Source: Lycium barbarum
Taxonomy: Eukaryota; Streptophyta; Magnoliopsida; Solanales; Solanaceae
Length of the DNA: 64,000 bases
NCBI RefSeq assembly: GCF_019175385.1
Contig: NC_083345.1
Location: forward strand, 118,671,657-118,735,656
Reading direction: 5' to 3'
Shown: one piece after another, positions 21,545-34,234 of the stretch
How the letters are laid out: the number at the start of each line of letters is the position of its first letter
Position numbering within the stretch: position 1 is the stretch's first letter
Translations under genes and position numbers: made by a program
Notes under the pieces: generated by a model
Databases searched by the model: none
Seen by the model: only the letters and a program-made list of their open reading frames with translations
What the model was told of the DNA's origin: nothing

Positions 21545-24048
21545 ATGGCATTGTCGGACACTAGCAAAAAAGACATAGGTTGGAATTATGGTACCAAAGG
21601 CTCAACAAAAGATCAAGTTATATGTAACTTTTGTCAAGGTACTTTCAATGGTGGAATTACTCGTCACAAACAACATTTGATTGGTGGTTACAAAAATATA
21701 CAATTTGTCCGCCTGAAATTTGGGAAGAAGTAAAAAAGTATGTTGAGAGTAAACAGTTGATAAAAACTCAAATGTTGCACCAAGCATCTTTGGTTCATCT
21801 CTCTGATGAAGATGATGAAATGAATGAAGCTGCTGAAATGATGCCTCCTCCCTCAAAAACTCAAAAAATGTCATCCACTGCATCATCCACGGCACGGACT
21901 GCCAATGTGAAAGGTTCCCCCAATCTTTATTACCCGCAAACATCACAGGCAAAGGGAAAGGGAAGCAGTAGCACGGGAATGTTTGATTCATCTAAGAAGT
22001 TGCTAAGTGATCGCGCTGTAAGTGCTTTTGTATTATGGGTATATGATGCAGGGATCCTTTTTAATTGTATAAATGAAAAAAGTTTTGATAAATACATTGA
22101 GGCCATAGGACAATATGGCGTAGGAATAAAACCTCCTACCTCTCATGAAGTTAGAGTTACTTATCTAAAAAGAAGGTGGAGAGTATAGATATGATTATTG
22201 AGGAACATAGATTGAAATGGACAGAGTTTGGGTGTTCAATTATGATGGACTAGTGGACAGCACGAAATGGAAAAATGATCGTCAATATTTTGGTCAATTC
22301 TCCAATAGGTAATTTGTTTCTTGGATCAGTCGATGCTAGCGATGAATCTAAGAATTCCACCAAAATGTTCATCTTGTTTAAGAAGACTATTGAGCAAATT
22401 GGACCGGAAAATATTATTCAAGTTGTTACCAATAACGCTAGCGAGAATGTTAAAATGGGTGACATGATTATCGGTGTGTACCCGCACATTTATTGGACTC
22501 CATGTGCTGCCCATTGTATCAATTTGATGTTTGGTGACATCTTCAAAATAAATCCGTATGCTTCAGGTGAAAAACAATTAGCTCTAACTTTCTTTATAGC
22601 TTATACTTTCTTTATAGCTTATTAATTATTAGCCACTAAAATAATCCTTTTACAGTTTTTCAGAAGGTCGTTAAGATACATTCTTACATTGCTCAGAGGC
22701 CATTGTTGTTGAACATGATGAGAAGACATACAAACCAAAGAAATTTTGTCAAACCGGTTAAGACAAGATTTGCAACGGCCTTTTTAACTTTGCAAGCTTT
22801 TTATATGCAAAAGAAAAACTTGAGAACTATGATCTTCTCAACCGAATGGACAGAAAGTAGATTTGCAAAGGAACTTTTGGGGAAAGAAGTTGTCAGACAT
22901 CTTACTTCTACATCTTTTTAGAATGATGTTGTTAGGGCACTTAAAGTTGGTTCTCCTTTGATAGTAGCGCTTCGCTTGGTGGATGGAGAAAAAAAAATCA
23001 TCAATGGGCTATATTTATGAAGCAATGGATAGAGCCAAAGAAGCTATTGAAAAGGGTTTTAATGGCAATCGGAAGCAATATGAGAAAGTAGGCCATGTTT
23101 TGAACCCGAGAATATTTTACACTAATTATCAAAATAAGACTTTATCAGGAGAAGTGTGGGATGGTTATCTTGATTGTGTTGCTAAGATGGTCCCTGATGT
23201 ACAAACACAAGATGCACCAGTCAAAGAGCTTCATATATACAAATATGCAATTGGCAGTTTTGGTAAGCCTCAGGCTATAAGAAACAGAGACAAAACGTCC
23301 CCCGATAAGTGGATTGATTTAGTTGTTTTTATAGCTTTACTTAAGTTATTTGACTTATTTATAATTATTAACCTTTAAATTTATTTTTTTATAGCTGAAT
23401 GGTGGTCGGTATTTGGTAATCATACTCCAAACTTGCAACAGTTTGCCATAAAAGTATTAAGTTTGACTGTAGCGCATCCGGGTGCGAGATAAATTGGAGC
23501 GTGCTTGAACATGTGAGAAGAATATTTATTATATTCTAATTTCTATACACATTATTATTAGTATCTACTAATTAGTTTCCACAACTTATGTGTAGATTCA
23601 TACCAAAAAGAGGAATAGGCTTGAACTATCACGTCTCAATAATCTACTGTACATTAAGTACAATAGAACGTTGAAGCGTCATTACGATGTTGGCGATACC
23701 ATTGATCCAATTCAGTTGGATAATATTGATGAAGCAAATGAATGGTTAATTGGATGCCCCGAAAATGAAAAAGAGCAACTAGTATATGAGGGATGTGATC
23801 TTGATTGGGGTACTGTTTATAGGGTGTCTGGAGTTGAGGAGAATATCTATGGTCTTAGGGGGGTTTCTTCAAGTTCAAGGTCACATAACAAGGGCAAAGG
23901 ACTATCTACTACGACAAGTTTAAGTCGGTCTCGGTGCTTAATTGATGAAAACTCTGAGCCCGAGGAGGAAGAAGATGAGGAGCAATATACTATTGAGAAT
24001 TTTGGATATCAAGAATTTGCAAATCTTGAAGATCTTGAATTTGAATAG
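21545..24048 (+). pseudogene. hAT transposase (BED zinc finger, DUF659, C-terminal dimerisation)
   Basis: The N-terminal BED finger is visible (VICNFCQGTFNGGITRHKQH, 21620-21680). A DUF659-type region follows (FNCINEKSFDKYIEAIGQYG, 22050-22120), then the core with VVTNNASENVKMG and a WTPCAAHCINL motif (22430-22530). A stop (TAG at about 22249) replaces the codon before WTARNGK, where relatives have a short DGWTD-like motif. Likely introns lie at about 22566-22663, 23300-23391 and 23515-23595. The dimerisation region starts near 23398 (EWWSVFGNHTPNLQ) and ends with an acidic tail. A second stop interrupts the GARxxG segment in one frame. It is a degenerate copy. Confidence 0.8.
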
Positions 24049-24360
24049 ACTTTTAGTATTGCACTATTGCTTGAATTTTAGTATTGCTTGTCTTATCACT
24101 TATGAACTATTGAGTCATTCAAGTTCTAGACTTTTAGTATCTACTATCTACTTTTCATTTTTTGATTGAAATATTTGCTAATATGTTATTGCTAGTGAGA
24201 TTTTGATTATTTATATATGCAATTAAACATTTTAATTTTTTGGTATTTATTGGCACCGCACTTCAAAAAGGCGAGCGCTTCGCCGCTCGCCTCGCCTTAA
24301 AGCGAGACAGGCCCTTGTCGCCTTTTGTCGCCGCGCACCGTCCAAAACACTACCTTAAGG

Positions 24361-24704
24361 AAAGTAAATATTCAATAATGTATGTCTTTAGTAGAAAAGA
24401 TGACTTCCAGGATAAATGTTGAACCACAAAATTCTTATCATACAGTGGCAGAGTTCAATTAATCAAGAGTGTATTTGAAATGCAGAATGTCCTATTTGAA
24501 ATGCAGACTTATTGGGCTCAGGTCTTCCTACTTCCAAAAAAGGTGATCAAGGTGTTCAATAGCATATGCAGGGCTTTTCTTTGGGTTGGTAGCACTGAAA
24601 CATCTAAAGAGCCTTGATAGCCTGGGAAACACTTTGCATGCCAAAATCAGCTGGGGGTTCAAATTATTGACTACCATATATGGAATAAACCTACTATATG
24701 CAAG
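24361..24704 (+). pseudogene. LINE remnant, part 2
   Basis: The frame encodes SYSGRVQLIKSVFEMQ and a VFNSICRAFLWVG segment, characteristic of the region just after the RT in plant LINEs. A 20-bp local duplication (TTTGAAATGCAGA) is visible at 24474-24510. Confidence 0.75.
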
Positions 24705-25039
24705 CTATTTGTCACGCCCCAAAACCCACCCTAGGCGTAACAAGCATCCAATGCTATGAACAACACCGGAAGCACCTTATAAAATCAATAAATGTCTAAT
24801 CTCTTTCGACAATTATAGCAATATGTTATAAATAGCTAACTAACTCATGACCACAATCAAATAATGAAAAAATCAACAGAAGTCTGTCATAAATGTATCG
24901 TTATAAAATGTAGCAACATTCAAAGACTCAAGCAATGACTTCAACAACTACCCATAGAAATAACGTCTATCTATGGAGCATCTAAGATGATAAATAAAAC
25001 ATAATTTAACTTCGGAACGCATCCCGAACACTAAAACAA

Positions 25040-25142
25040 TAATTAAGATAGGATGGTGCTCCACGACCAAGCATGTAAGATAGGATGATGCCCCACGAAC
25101 AAGCATGTAAGATAGGATGATGCCCCACGAACAAGCATGTGG
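25040..25142 (+). repeat. Tandem repeat, about 41 bp x 2.5
   Basis: Units containing AAGATAGGATGATGCCCC and ACGAACAAGCATGT repeat at about 25047, 25077 and 25107, with near identity between the last two. Confidence 0.8.
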
Positions 25143-26106
25143 GCTCACCAAATAGTCTAGAAATCTCTTAATCTACGCGTGTATCACAAAGTTGCTCCTC
25201 AACGTTACCTAACACACTATCAAAAACAACAATGGTGTGCCTGAGTACTGGATGCTCAATGAGCGTCTCCAGGACAATAGTTAATATTACAAAATAATAT
25301 AATAAGGATCAGTAAAGCGGTGCCAATAAAAGCAGTTTAAATTTAGAGATAGAATAAATCACCAAACTTAGTAACACCAACAATGAAAACCATTAAAGAA
25401 GAAATAAATCAATTTCAACTCGTATGTCGTTTATCACGTTTAAGTCTTTTAATCATGAATTCAAGACCATCAATAAGCCACTCACAGGCAACCAAAGTGT
25501 GACACATGTCGATACATGCCCAAATAAACATAACGAAGGGATGACCATTTAAGGTTCCCTAAACCGCATAGAAGCACCACATCGAGGTTATCGACCCTAA
25601 TTGCTACCCTTCCTCCCGAATAGCTAGGCAAAGACCACATCGGGATTGTGAATCCTCGATGACCACTCTTCCTCCCTAATGTCTAGGTAACCCCACTAGG
25701 ATCCATAGTGACTACCCTTCCTCCCGAGTAGCTAGGCCAAACATAAACAACATAAATCATGTAAAAGAGCCAAATCACCATCCTAGTATAGAAGCCCAAT
25801 CACTCAAATCATGGCATGGAAGCCGAATCACAAGTTATATCAAGATAGTCACATTATTCATTAAGGATTATGTTTATCATCCCATTATTGGGGGGTACAT
25901 CAAGTCATTTTAGTTTTGGAAACCGGGTTCACTTCTTTAAACAAGTTCAAGTTCAAAACAATCCATTATAAAGCACTCACATGAGATAGTCAAGCTTTGC
26001 AATTATCAAGTTTAAACATCCCTTATGGGGTAATTCAAGTTCAGATACCAAAGCTTTATATCTCAATCTTCAATCATCCTTTAGAGAGGAAAACAATCAT
26101 GAATAC

Positions 26107-26137
<31 letters not shown>

Positions 26138-26734
26138 TACAAACAATGCTTAATGTGGGCTTGACCCTCACAAATACAAACCACAACTAAAGAGTTCATA
26201 AAACTCAATCGAAAGAGTATGTTCAAAAAGAGACATACCTCTAATCCCGCTACAAGCTAGCAACTGGATTCTTCCAAGTTCAACAATCTTTCTACAATGG
26301 TTATTAATAAAAAGTTTAGAACTTTAACCAACTCTAGGGATTTCTACCCTTATTCGAAAAACTAGGGCTTTTATACCCTTAAAACTTGTTCTTTAATCCA
26401 TATGTGAATCATGAGTGAATTCTAATCTTGTAGTAATCTCTACACTAGTTCAAACCTCATTAAAAATCTCATAAAAATCAGAAGTCTTACCTTTTGATGG
26501 AATCCCACTCATTCCTTCTCTTCTGCTTTCCTTTAGTTTTCAAAAATCTAGGGTTTGGGAAGATGAACTAATGTCAAAGAGGATTGAATTTGTGTAGAAT
26601 TGATAGAGATGGATTAGGACTCAGCTTAGGATTTGAGAGAGATCTCTAGGGTTCCTTTCCTCCAAAAAGTCAGCCAAAAATAGTAGGGAAAAGTTATAAC
26701 GAAGTTAGGCTTTTAAAACATCCTTCTTGGTGCG

Positions 26735-26850
26735 CGGCTGGAGGCCCACTTTGCGCAACTGGTCGTGCAACAAAGGCAGTAACACTGCCTCTGGTGCGCG
26801 ATCACACACCTGAAGCCACTTCACGTAGCCGATCGCGCAGACTGAACAAT
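26735..26850 (-). repeat. Hairpin-rich patch in the solo LTR
   Basis: AGGCAGT-aac-ACTGCCT (26774-26790) is a perfect 7-bp stem; GCGCG/CGCGC motifs and TGCGCAA/GATCGCGC segments surround it. On the minus strand it lies 770-890 bp inside the LTR and just upstream of a TTTTAAAAGCC TATA-like site. Confidence 0.5.
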
Positions 26851-27016
26851 GTCCAGTAAAACAGGAATAACTCCTAGCACAAAGCTTAGATTGAGCTCCT
26901 AATATATAGTTGGAAAGGTATTTCAAAGACCTACAACTTTTATGTTTTTAGTTTTCCAAAATTCTCAACACAAATACTCGAAAACTGTACATAACTGAAG
27001 ATTGTCTCAGATTTAG

Positions 27017-27196
<180 letters not shown>

Positions 27197-27220
27197 TAAT
27201 AAATGGCTCTTATGGTGTGA

Positions 27221-27502
<282 letters not shown>

Positions 27503-27627
27503 TGACCCCGAAAAGATCATTTAACACCTGTACCCATCCCGAAGGGATCCATATAGCTAAAATGACATCTAAACCCCAATTATTTCATATTCACACCTAA
27601 CTCAGATTTACGGGACGTTACACTATT

Positions 27628-28400
27628 GTGGGCCATTACTTCAAAAAAGGATACGTTGTGGGTTAAATGGATCCAAAGCTACTATATTAAAGGAAGAGAG
27701 CTGACTGAAATCCCAATTCCTAAGCAGATTTGTTGGCTTGTCCGTAAGATATTTGAAGCTCAGAATTATGGTTTGAGAATCAAGATGTCATAGATGAGCT
27801 CAGGACGAATACAAGTAATGGAGAGTTCATCATCAAAAAGGCATACATAAACTTCCTGCCTCAATATCCCAAAGTACCTTAGAAATTTCTTGCACTGGGA
27901 AAAGGCATTTACCTAGACATCAATTCATCTTATGGTTGGACATTCATCAAAGGCTGGCCACAATGGAGAGGCTTAGTAAATGGGGAATAACAGTAAACAT
28001 GGACTGTCCACTATGCAATATAGGTGATATGGAGCAGTTTTCTCATCTGTTTTTCGAGTGTGCCTATTCTAGATATATGTGGAGTTCACCGTTAGGTTGG
28101 ATGAAGATTAGAAGGCAAGTGTTGAACTGGGATGAAGAAGTGACATGAATCTCTAGAAGAGCTTATATGCATCGACCACGAGCAGAGATTCTAAGCTAGC
28201 TGTTTGCAGCTTGTGTCTACCACCTATGGATTGAAAGAAATGCTAGGAGGTTCTCACATCACTTCACACCAGCAAAATAGAAACCGAAGGACATTGCCAT
28301 TCAGCTACACATATGGGGCCAATGCAAAGCGAAATGGAAGGGTGTACTCGATAGTTTAAATGCTTATCCTGTCTAGTTTTGATTCTTGTAAATGAGTATG
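27628..28400 (+). pseudogene. LINE remnant, part 3, zf-RVT region
   Basis: The frame resumes directly after the LTR target duplication (LWVKWIQSYYIKGRE) and leads into the zinc-binding reverse-transcriptase domain: DIHQRLATMERLSKWG, CPLCN, then the HLFFECAYSRYMW block (27935-28090). This is the usual C-terminal end of plant LINE ORF2. Stops at about 27793, 28146 and 28195 break it. Confidence 0.8.
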
Positions 28401-28640
28401 GTTAGATAGGAATGACATTGAGGTCTAGTTCTATAGTCCAAAATGAACTGGCTGTGTATATAGCACATTTGGTTGAATGAAAATTTTACGGTTTGACCTA
28501 TATATATTATGAATTTCAATGTATATGAATTTGGGCATGTGAAAAGTACATAGTCGTCTCATGATAGTTTAAACTTGTTTAATTCAGTATGTCAACTGCA
28601 GCGAAAAACATTTATCGTCAAGCTCAACAAAGATGATAAT
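28401..28640 (+). other. LINE 3' tail and flank
   Basis: Non-coding; no clear poly(A) tail remains. Confidence 0.4.
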
Positions 28641-28659
28641 TAAGCAGAGAAAATTACAA

Positions 28660-28955
28660 AATATAGAGCATGAAAATTCAATATGTCCTGGAAGAGCAAG
28701 AGGCTCTTAAAGCTCTTAATGTTTCTATGACACTTCCTGAAAGTGGTGATACTCCCCAACATGTGAAAGATATATCTTGAGGCACATCAAGCTTGGAAAG
28801 AGAAGAATTCTCTTGCTCGAACGTTACAACATGGATGATAACAATATTATGAGAGAATGCTGAAAGTATGACGATGTTAAGGATATGTGCTCCGGATTAA
28901 AAGAAAAGTTTGGTCATACTTCAGTTGCCAAGTTAAGAGCGCTTACTATTTATTG
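28660..28955 (+). pseudogene. Copia gag fragment (UBN2-like)
   Basis: A short degraded frame reads VLEEQEALKALNVSMTLPE, then AHQAWKEKNSLARTLLQ and LKEKFGHTSVAKLRALT. These are typical of the N-terminal gag domain of plant Ty1/copia elements. It has several stops, no LTR and no other domain. Confidence 0.65.
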
Positions 28956-28959
28956 ATAC

Positions 28960-29333
28960 CCAATTTTTTCCTTTCATAATTTTTATTTAATTAGTCAGAC
29001 TTTTTGAATCAAAAGTAGAATGGAATATGTTTTTTAATGTCAAAACAATTTTACTTTTTAAAGTCAAAACGATTTTACAAAATTACTTTGGTGTTATTTT
29101 GCCATTTGATTTGGTAAATATCATAAAGTATATCAATGTATATCATATTGAATATTCACTATATAAATCATGATTTTTAAAACATACTTATCAAATTTTA
29201 AAGTCAAAACAGTGAAAAAGATTATTTAATTAATTGCTTAAACTAATCAGCACTAATTGATAAAAATTTACTCCGTTAAATCAAGAAATTAGATTAAGTG
29301 AATGATCATTTATTCAGTAACTATTTCAACCGA
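28960..29333. repeat. AT-rich dispersed repeat (second copy near 57060-57215)
   Basis: The segment at 29195-29285 with GATTATTTAATTAATTGCTT and TTTACTCCGTTAAATCAA recurs with substitutions at 57120-57215. Element ends are not defined. Confidence 0.6.
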
Positions 29334-29402
29334 AAGCATTTGTCATAAGCACAACGTTGTTGAACCATAAAATAAGTAATGAAACTTTAGTGTAAGGGCT
29401 GG

Positions 29403-31931
29403 GTATATGTTACACCTCGGACATTTCATGTTGTTGTGCCGTGAATAGACTAACGTGAGCTTAAGGTGAGCATGGAGTCCATACGACCTTAAGGAGAGTA
29501 TTGGATAGCCTTAACGTGCGTACTACAAGATTTTGAAGTCATATGAATCGGAGAGATTAGGTTCGTCGAAGGAAGTGAAGTATAAGTTGTGTTTGGGAAG
29601 GTTTAGCAACTATCGAGTTGATGACTATCTCATAATATCTTGAGACGAAGCTATAGGGCTCCTTAGATGGTTAATGAAGTGTTAGACAAGGGCCAAGAAG
29701 GTTCCATAAGGATTGGAGGTGAAACGAATCGACGAGAACAATTTCGGAAAAAGTTGAGTTGTACGACCACTTATACGGTCCGTATAACTTATACGGTCCC
29801 TATAAGGGTCCGTATAACCTGTCTAGAGAAGGGTCAGCCCCTGGCGGTATTACACGGCCACTTATATGGACCGTATAAGTTATACGGACCGTATAAGTGT
29901 CTGTATAACCACGCCGGGCAGCTTTATTTTCTTGTTATAAATAAGTGACCCAAGTTCACATTTCTCATTTCCCACATTCTCCACAACACTTGAGAGCTCT
30001 AGAATGTTCCTCACACCATATTAACACAAATCCAAGAGAAATCAAAGATTAAACACCAAGAATCAAGAGAATCAAGTGTAAAGAAGTTCACTAGGGTTTG
30101 TAGTAGGCAAGATTTCTTTTGGAATTGAAGTTGGGGTTTCTCTCAAGTGGAGTATATTCATCCAAAGTTCATCCTTACATGATCAAAGGTGAGTTTTACA
30201 TCTATTTTATGTTATTAAGAGTATTTGGTTGTTGAATAACTTGAATGAAGGAAGGAAGAAGAATATGGAGTTCAACATGGATTTAATGATATTCTTGAAT
30301 AGTGAATTAATTTGAGTCATGATTCCTAGCGTACCATCAGTATAATCTTGTTGTGAGTGATGCTAATGACGTTGAGGAAGTATTATGTGAAAATGAATAT
30401 GGTATTATGTTGTAGCTATGGTTAAGAATGACTTTGAAAAGGAGTTTTGAGGATTGAACAATGCTTAGCTTGAAGAAGTCTATTGATTATTATATTGTGG
30501 GTGTTGCTATTGATATTTGGGAGTTGTTTATTATATGAAGAAAGTTGTCGAAACAAAGGAAATGCTGCCCAATTTTTGTTAGCTCTTAGTCGCTTTAGTT
30601 TAGCGTTAAGCATGTTTTAAATGGTCTAATTTAGTACGAATTCTCTTGAATGTAGAGTTGTGAACTTGGAAGGAGAACGTTTAGTCGTTAAGAAAACGTA
30701 AAGGTATGTAAGGATAGTCCCCTTCTTTCAAAAGGCATGACTCCTATATTACGATTTCCTATAATGTTTCCATGATATTCTTACATTCCAGAGTTGAGAG
30801 TTCATGATTTGTAAGAGTTTCTCATGAGTTAGAGATAAGATGTGTTCTATGATAATGATGATGATGATGATTCTATTTCTTGAGATTCCGAAGCTTATGA
30901 ATTGATGCTAGTATGAGCTTGATGATCTTACTTCATGATTTCATTGATGTTATTCCGTGTTGTGATCTCACCTTATGATATTAGTTCCTTCAGGGTGAGA
31001 TATAGCGACGACGATTATTTCATAATGTAATCGGAGGCCACCGACCTTACGTCACTCTAATAGAATTGTAGTTTTTACTTGAGCTCTCATTCATGCTTTA
31101 TGCTATGTATATGTAAGATCACACCGGGCCTAGTTTGCCGGGCAGACACCGCTACGGTAGGCGTAGTGGGAAGCTTATGATGATGATTACACCGAGCCTA
31201 GTTGGTCGGGCAGTCACCACAAGTAGGCGGCTTGAGATGACTACCCGAACGCGGGAGGCCCGGACGTGGGCTAATGATGCTATATGACTCAGACAACTTA
31301 CTTATGTATATGTATGTATGAAATGATGTTGTTTTATATATAAAAGTCAGCATGCTTGACTCCGCCATAAGAGGCAATCAGTTACAGGTTATCCCTTCAT
31401 CTTATGCTCTCTTATTTCTATATTATGCTGTTATACATGTCTTACATACTCAGTACATTGTTCGTACTGACGTCGTTTCTTTTATGGATGCTGCGTTCAT
31501 GCCCGCAGGTAGATAGAGAGACGGAGCAGATACCTAGGGACTTTATCAACGGATATACAGAAGCACTCCACTACTCCAGAGTTGTCGCTTATTGGTATAT
31601 TCTTTTGTGCACATATTTGGGGCATGGCGGGGTCCTGTCCCGTCCCTATGACTTCAGTATTCCAATTAGAGGCTCGTAGATACTTATGTGTGGGTAGTAG
31701 ATGTTATGTGATCTCTTCAGTGTATATTTTGTACATCATTTTGTAGCCTTGTGGGCTTATGTACATGTGCATATATGTGTCTTGAGAAGTACACGAAGAT
31801 CGTTTCGTAATAAGTTTGTGTTGAGAATGATGTATGTTTAGGTTGGGTTTGATGATAAGTTTGATAGGTGGCGCTCGGTAGGCTAGCTCCGGGTGCCCGC
31901 CATGGCCCTCTAGTTGGGTCGTGACAGTATA
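29403..31931 (+). mobile_element. Solo LTR, 2519 bp, duplication GTATA
   Basis: The LTR (29408-31926) begins TGTTACACCTCGG and ends GGGTCGTGACA. GTATA flanks it (29403-29407 and 31927-31931). No internal region or second LTR is present. It contains a palindrome array (29771-29896), a TATA box (about 29935-29944) and an imperfect 60-70-bp duplication of a CACCGGGCCTAGTTTGCCGG block (31120-31240). Confidence 0.9.
29765..29912 (+). repeat. Array of TATACGGWCCGTATA palindromes
   Basis: Perfect 17-bp palindromes occur at 29771-29787 (TTATACGGTCCGTATAA) and 29880-29896 (TTATACGGACCGTATAA), with imperfect copies between them. The TATA box lies 40 bp downstream. Confidence 0.85.
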
Positions 31932-32221
31932 AGCCATTTTTAGCGTAAAAATGAAGTTGGTTTCCTCACTTTATAGAGACGATATGTACATATTTGGCAT
32001 TGATGTATTGAGTTTAAATTGGCTTTTCTACTCCATAAAGAATGAAAGAGTAACATGCTACACTACCAAGTTAGGATTACATCTATTTTTTATAGCAAAA
32101 AACATTCAACTTGCCTAAAAATCACGACAAGTAATTAAACAAATCTCTTTGTAACAAAAAAGTCAGTTGACTTTGTATGAGTATGATACATAATGTCTTT
32201 TTTGTTTCCTCCGATAGATTT

Positions 32222-32263
32222 TATATATATATATATAGATAAAAATTTATATATATATATATG
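32222..32263 (+). repeat. (TA)n microsatellite
   Basis: Two TA runs separated by a short AT-rich gap, in the duplicated SPH flank; the intact locus lacks them. Confidence 0.8.
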
Positions 32264-32434
32264 CAAAGTTGAGTGACTTTGTGATAACAGGAAATAGTTT
32301 AATGACTTTCTGATACTTGGAAGTTGAGTGATTTTTTCTTGAGTGAACCAACCCAATTTTCACCCAATTTTCTGCGAATATTTAACATTATTGCCTAAAA
32401 AGACGTTGTCACTCACTCTTTCTTTGAGTCCTTT

Positions 32435-32690
32435 CTACTCCGTTCATCTCAATTTATGCGTCACTTTTTGAATTTTGAGAGCCTGAATTTGCCATTGACA
32501 ACAAATTTTCATATGCTTTTTAAATATTTTGAATTGTAAATTATTGTAATTTAGAATACTTCTTTACCGAGCTTCCAAATACATAAATTTTATTTGAGAA
32601 AACTTGAATTCACGGGTGAAAATTAAGAATTTTTACTATCTTGAAATCTGAACTATGCCATGGAAATGGGACAGAAGGACTACTACGTTA
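32435..32690. mobile_element. Stowaway-like MITE
   Basis: The left end CTCCGTTCATCTCAATTTATG and the reverse complement of the right end (AGTCCTTCTGTCCCATTTCC) have the CTCCSTYYCA-like terminal sequence common in plant Stowaway elements. About 255 bp, no ORF. Confidence 0.6.
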
Positions 32691-32799
32691 GATGTAATAT
32701 TGGAAAATAAATGGAAATAAATAGGATTTATCCTGAAAATAAAAAATAAAAAAACCTCAGAATAAACTTAATTGGACTAAGTTTCTACAAATGTAATAT

Positions 32800-33625
32800 A
32801 ACAAACCTCTCTATAACAACCTCGTACGTTTCGACATTTTTTGGTTTTTATAGCGACTAAATGTTTTACACGTATAATAACTTTTGATATTTAAATCTTA
32901 ACTGGTTGTTATAGACATAAAAATATGCATAAATCTAATTTTTCAATTTTTATAAAAAGAAACAAAATAATGTAAATGTTAAATCTCAAAAATATGCATA
33001 TTTACTTAGTAAAAATTAAAGAAAGTTTATACAGTTTCAATAAATTCATAACAAAATGTATAAAGGTTTAACTCAAACACACATAAATACTTTAGCATGC
33101 AATAAAAATATGCCTCATAAAAATACTTTAGCACGCTATAAAAATATGTCCAATCAAACAATGGATGTTGCTCACATTTTGTATTCATTCTTTGTACAAA
33201 GTAAACCTTATGTACATAGGAAATTCTAATGGCAAATACTAAGCTTCATCACACTTTGTATAAAGAAGGGAAATCTTTTAATGATGGAAATATATATTCA
33301 TAAACATTACTCTTTGGCATAAATAATGTATTAAAGTGTCAATATATTTGATCAAAATCTCTAGAACTATTACTGATAATTTTAGATATTCTATTTTTAT
33401 AAAGATGATTATTCCACTATAAAAAAAAAATTAAAAAAAATTAAAAAGATAGTTGTTATAAAGGGGTAATTTTATAAAGAGCGACTGTTATAAGGATGAT
33501 TGTTGTTATTATAGGTAATAAGCTATTATAGAAAAGTAAAATATAACTCGATTCCAAACAAAGCTTGATTTTTTTTAGTAATGTGTTGTTATATAAGAAT
33601 TTTATTATAAAAAGGTCTGATGGTA
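32800..33625. mobile_element. AT-rich element with CCTCTCTATAACAAC-type ends
   Basis: The left block AACAAACCTCTCTATAACAA and a right block with TTGTTATATAAG...AAAAAGGTCTG look like degraded inverted ends of a MITE with internal GTTATAR repeats. No coding potential; ends uncertain. Confidence 0.35.
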
Positions 33626-34234
33626 AAATAAGCTACCTAAGAAAGTTATTATTACTTTGTATCTGTAGGACATAAAGAACAGCATGTGCTCCTTTAGTAG
33701 GTTTTACTTCTGATTCCATGACTACATTCCAAATATTCATTCTATTTTCAAAGGGAAACATAAGTTAATTAAGCAGATGCAAAAGACAAAGACAAAATAA
33801 ACAGGAATTTAGGTCCTTCAGGGGCAAACAAAGGGCAGAGAGCAGATCACTCAATTTAAGAAAATAATGCAATAGATGGAAATAAATTATATAAAAAAAA
33901 AAACAGCTTTGTTCTCAAAGCTCTCACTATGCGTGAGGTTTGAAAGAGCTGGATTACATCGAATCTATGATATGCAATCTTACTTTACACCTTTGTAAGA
34001 GGTTGTTTTCATGAGGCTTGAATATGTAAGACCTTCTGGTCACACAAGAGAAGCTATTATGGTTGCGCTAAAGCCCCATTATAAAGTAAAAAAAAAAAAA
34101 TAGAGAAATTGAAAAAATATAAGCACTTGTCATGCCTGTTGGCATTAGGACCCATACTACTACTTTTATTAGTGTCGAAAAAGTGTAGAAGCAAAATGTG
34201 ACACATATGAAGTTGAAGTACTATGACTAGTTAG
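33626..34234. other. 3' flank of the GRP-A3-like gene
   Basis: AT-rich non-coding DNA; the 3' UTR of the downstream-reading minus-strand gene should start here. I see no further element. Confidence 0.5.

Larger units (their letters stand above)
20926..24360 (+). mobile_element. hAT transposon with 8-bp target duplication
   Basis: The element runs 20934-24352 (3419 bp). It is flanked by CCTAAAGG (20926-20933) and CCTTAAGG (24353-24360), an 8-bp duplication with one mismatch. The ends CAGTATTGTAAAAGG and, on the other strand, TAGTGTTTTGGACGG form short imperfect terminal inverted repeats. Subterminal zones are very rich in GGCG/CGCC (20945-21090 and 24255-24340) and share the block GCACTTCAAAAAGGCG. 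It lies inside the LINE and is probably inactive. Confidence 0.85.
29334..31937 (-). pseudogene. SPH gene fragment (promoter and signal peptide) split by a solo LTR
   Basis: On the minus strand the ATG (31937) and first codons match the intact SPH gene at 17148. The next base pairs are interrupted by the solo LTR (31926-29408). The remaining signal-peptide codons continue at 29402-29334 with only a few substitutions and then stop matching at the codon following the signal-peptide region. The mature SPH domain is absent. The upstream flank (31938-32350) also matches the intact locus, showing that this is a truncated duplicate. Confidence 0.85.

Noticed and set aside
31404..31679. 91-codon hydrophobic ORF
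   Set aside because: Located inside a defined solo LTR; an equivalent short ORF occurs in the related solo LTR at 50814, which reflects LTR similarity rather than a gene.
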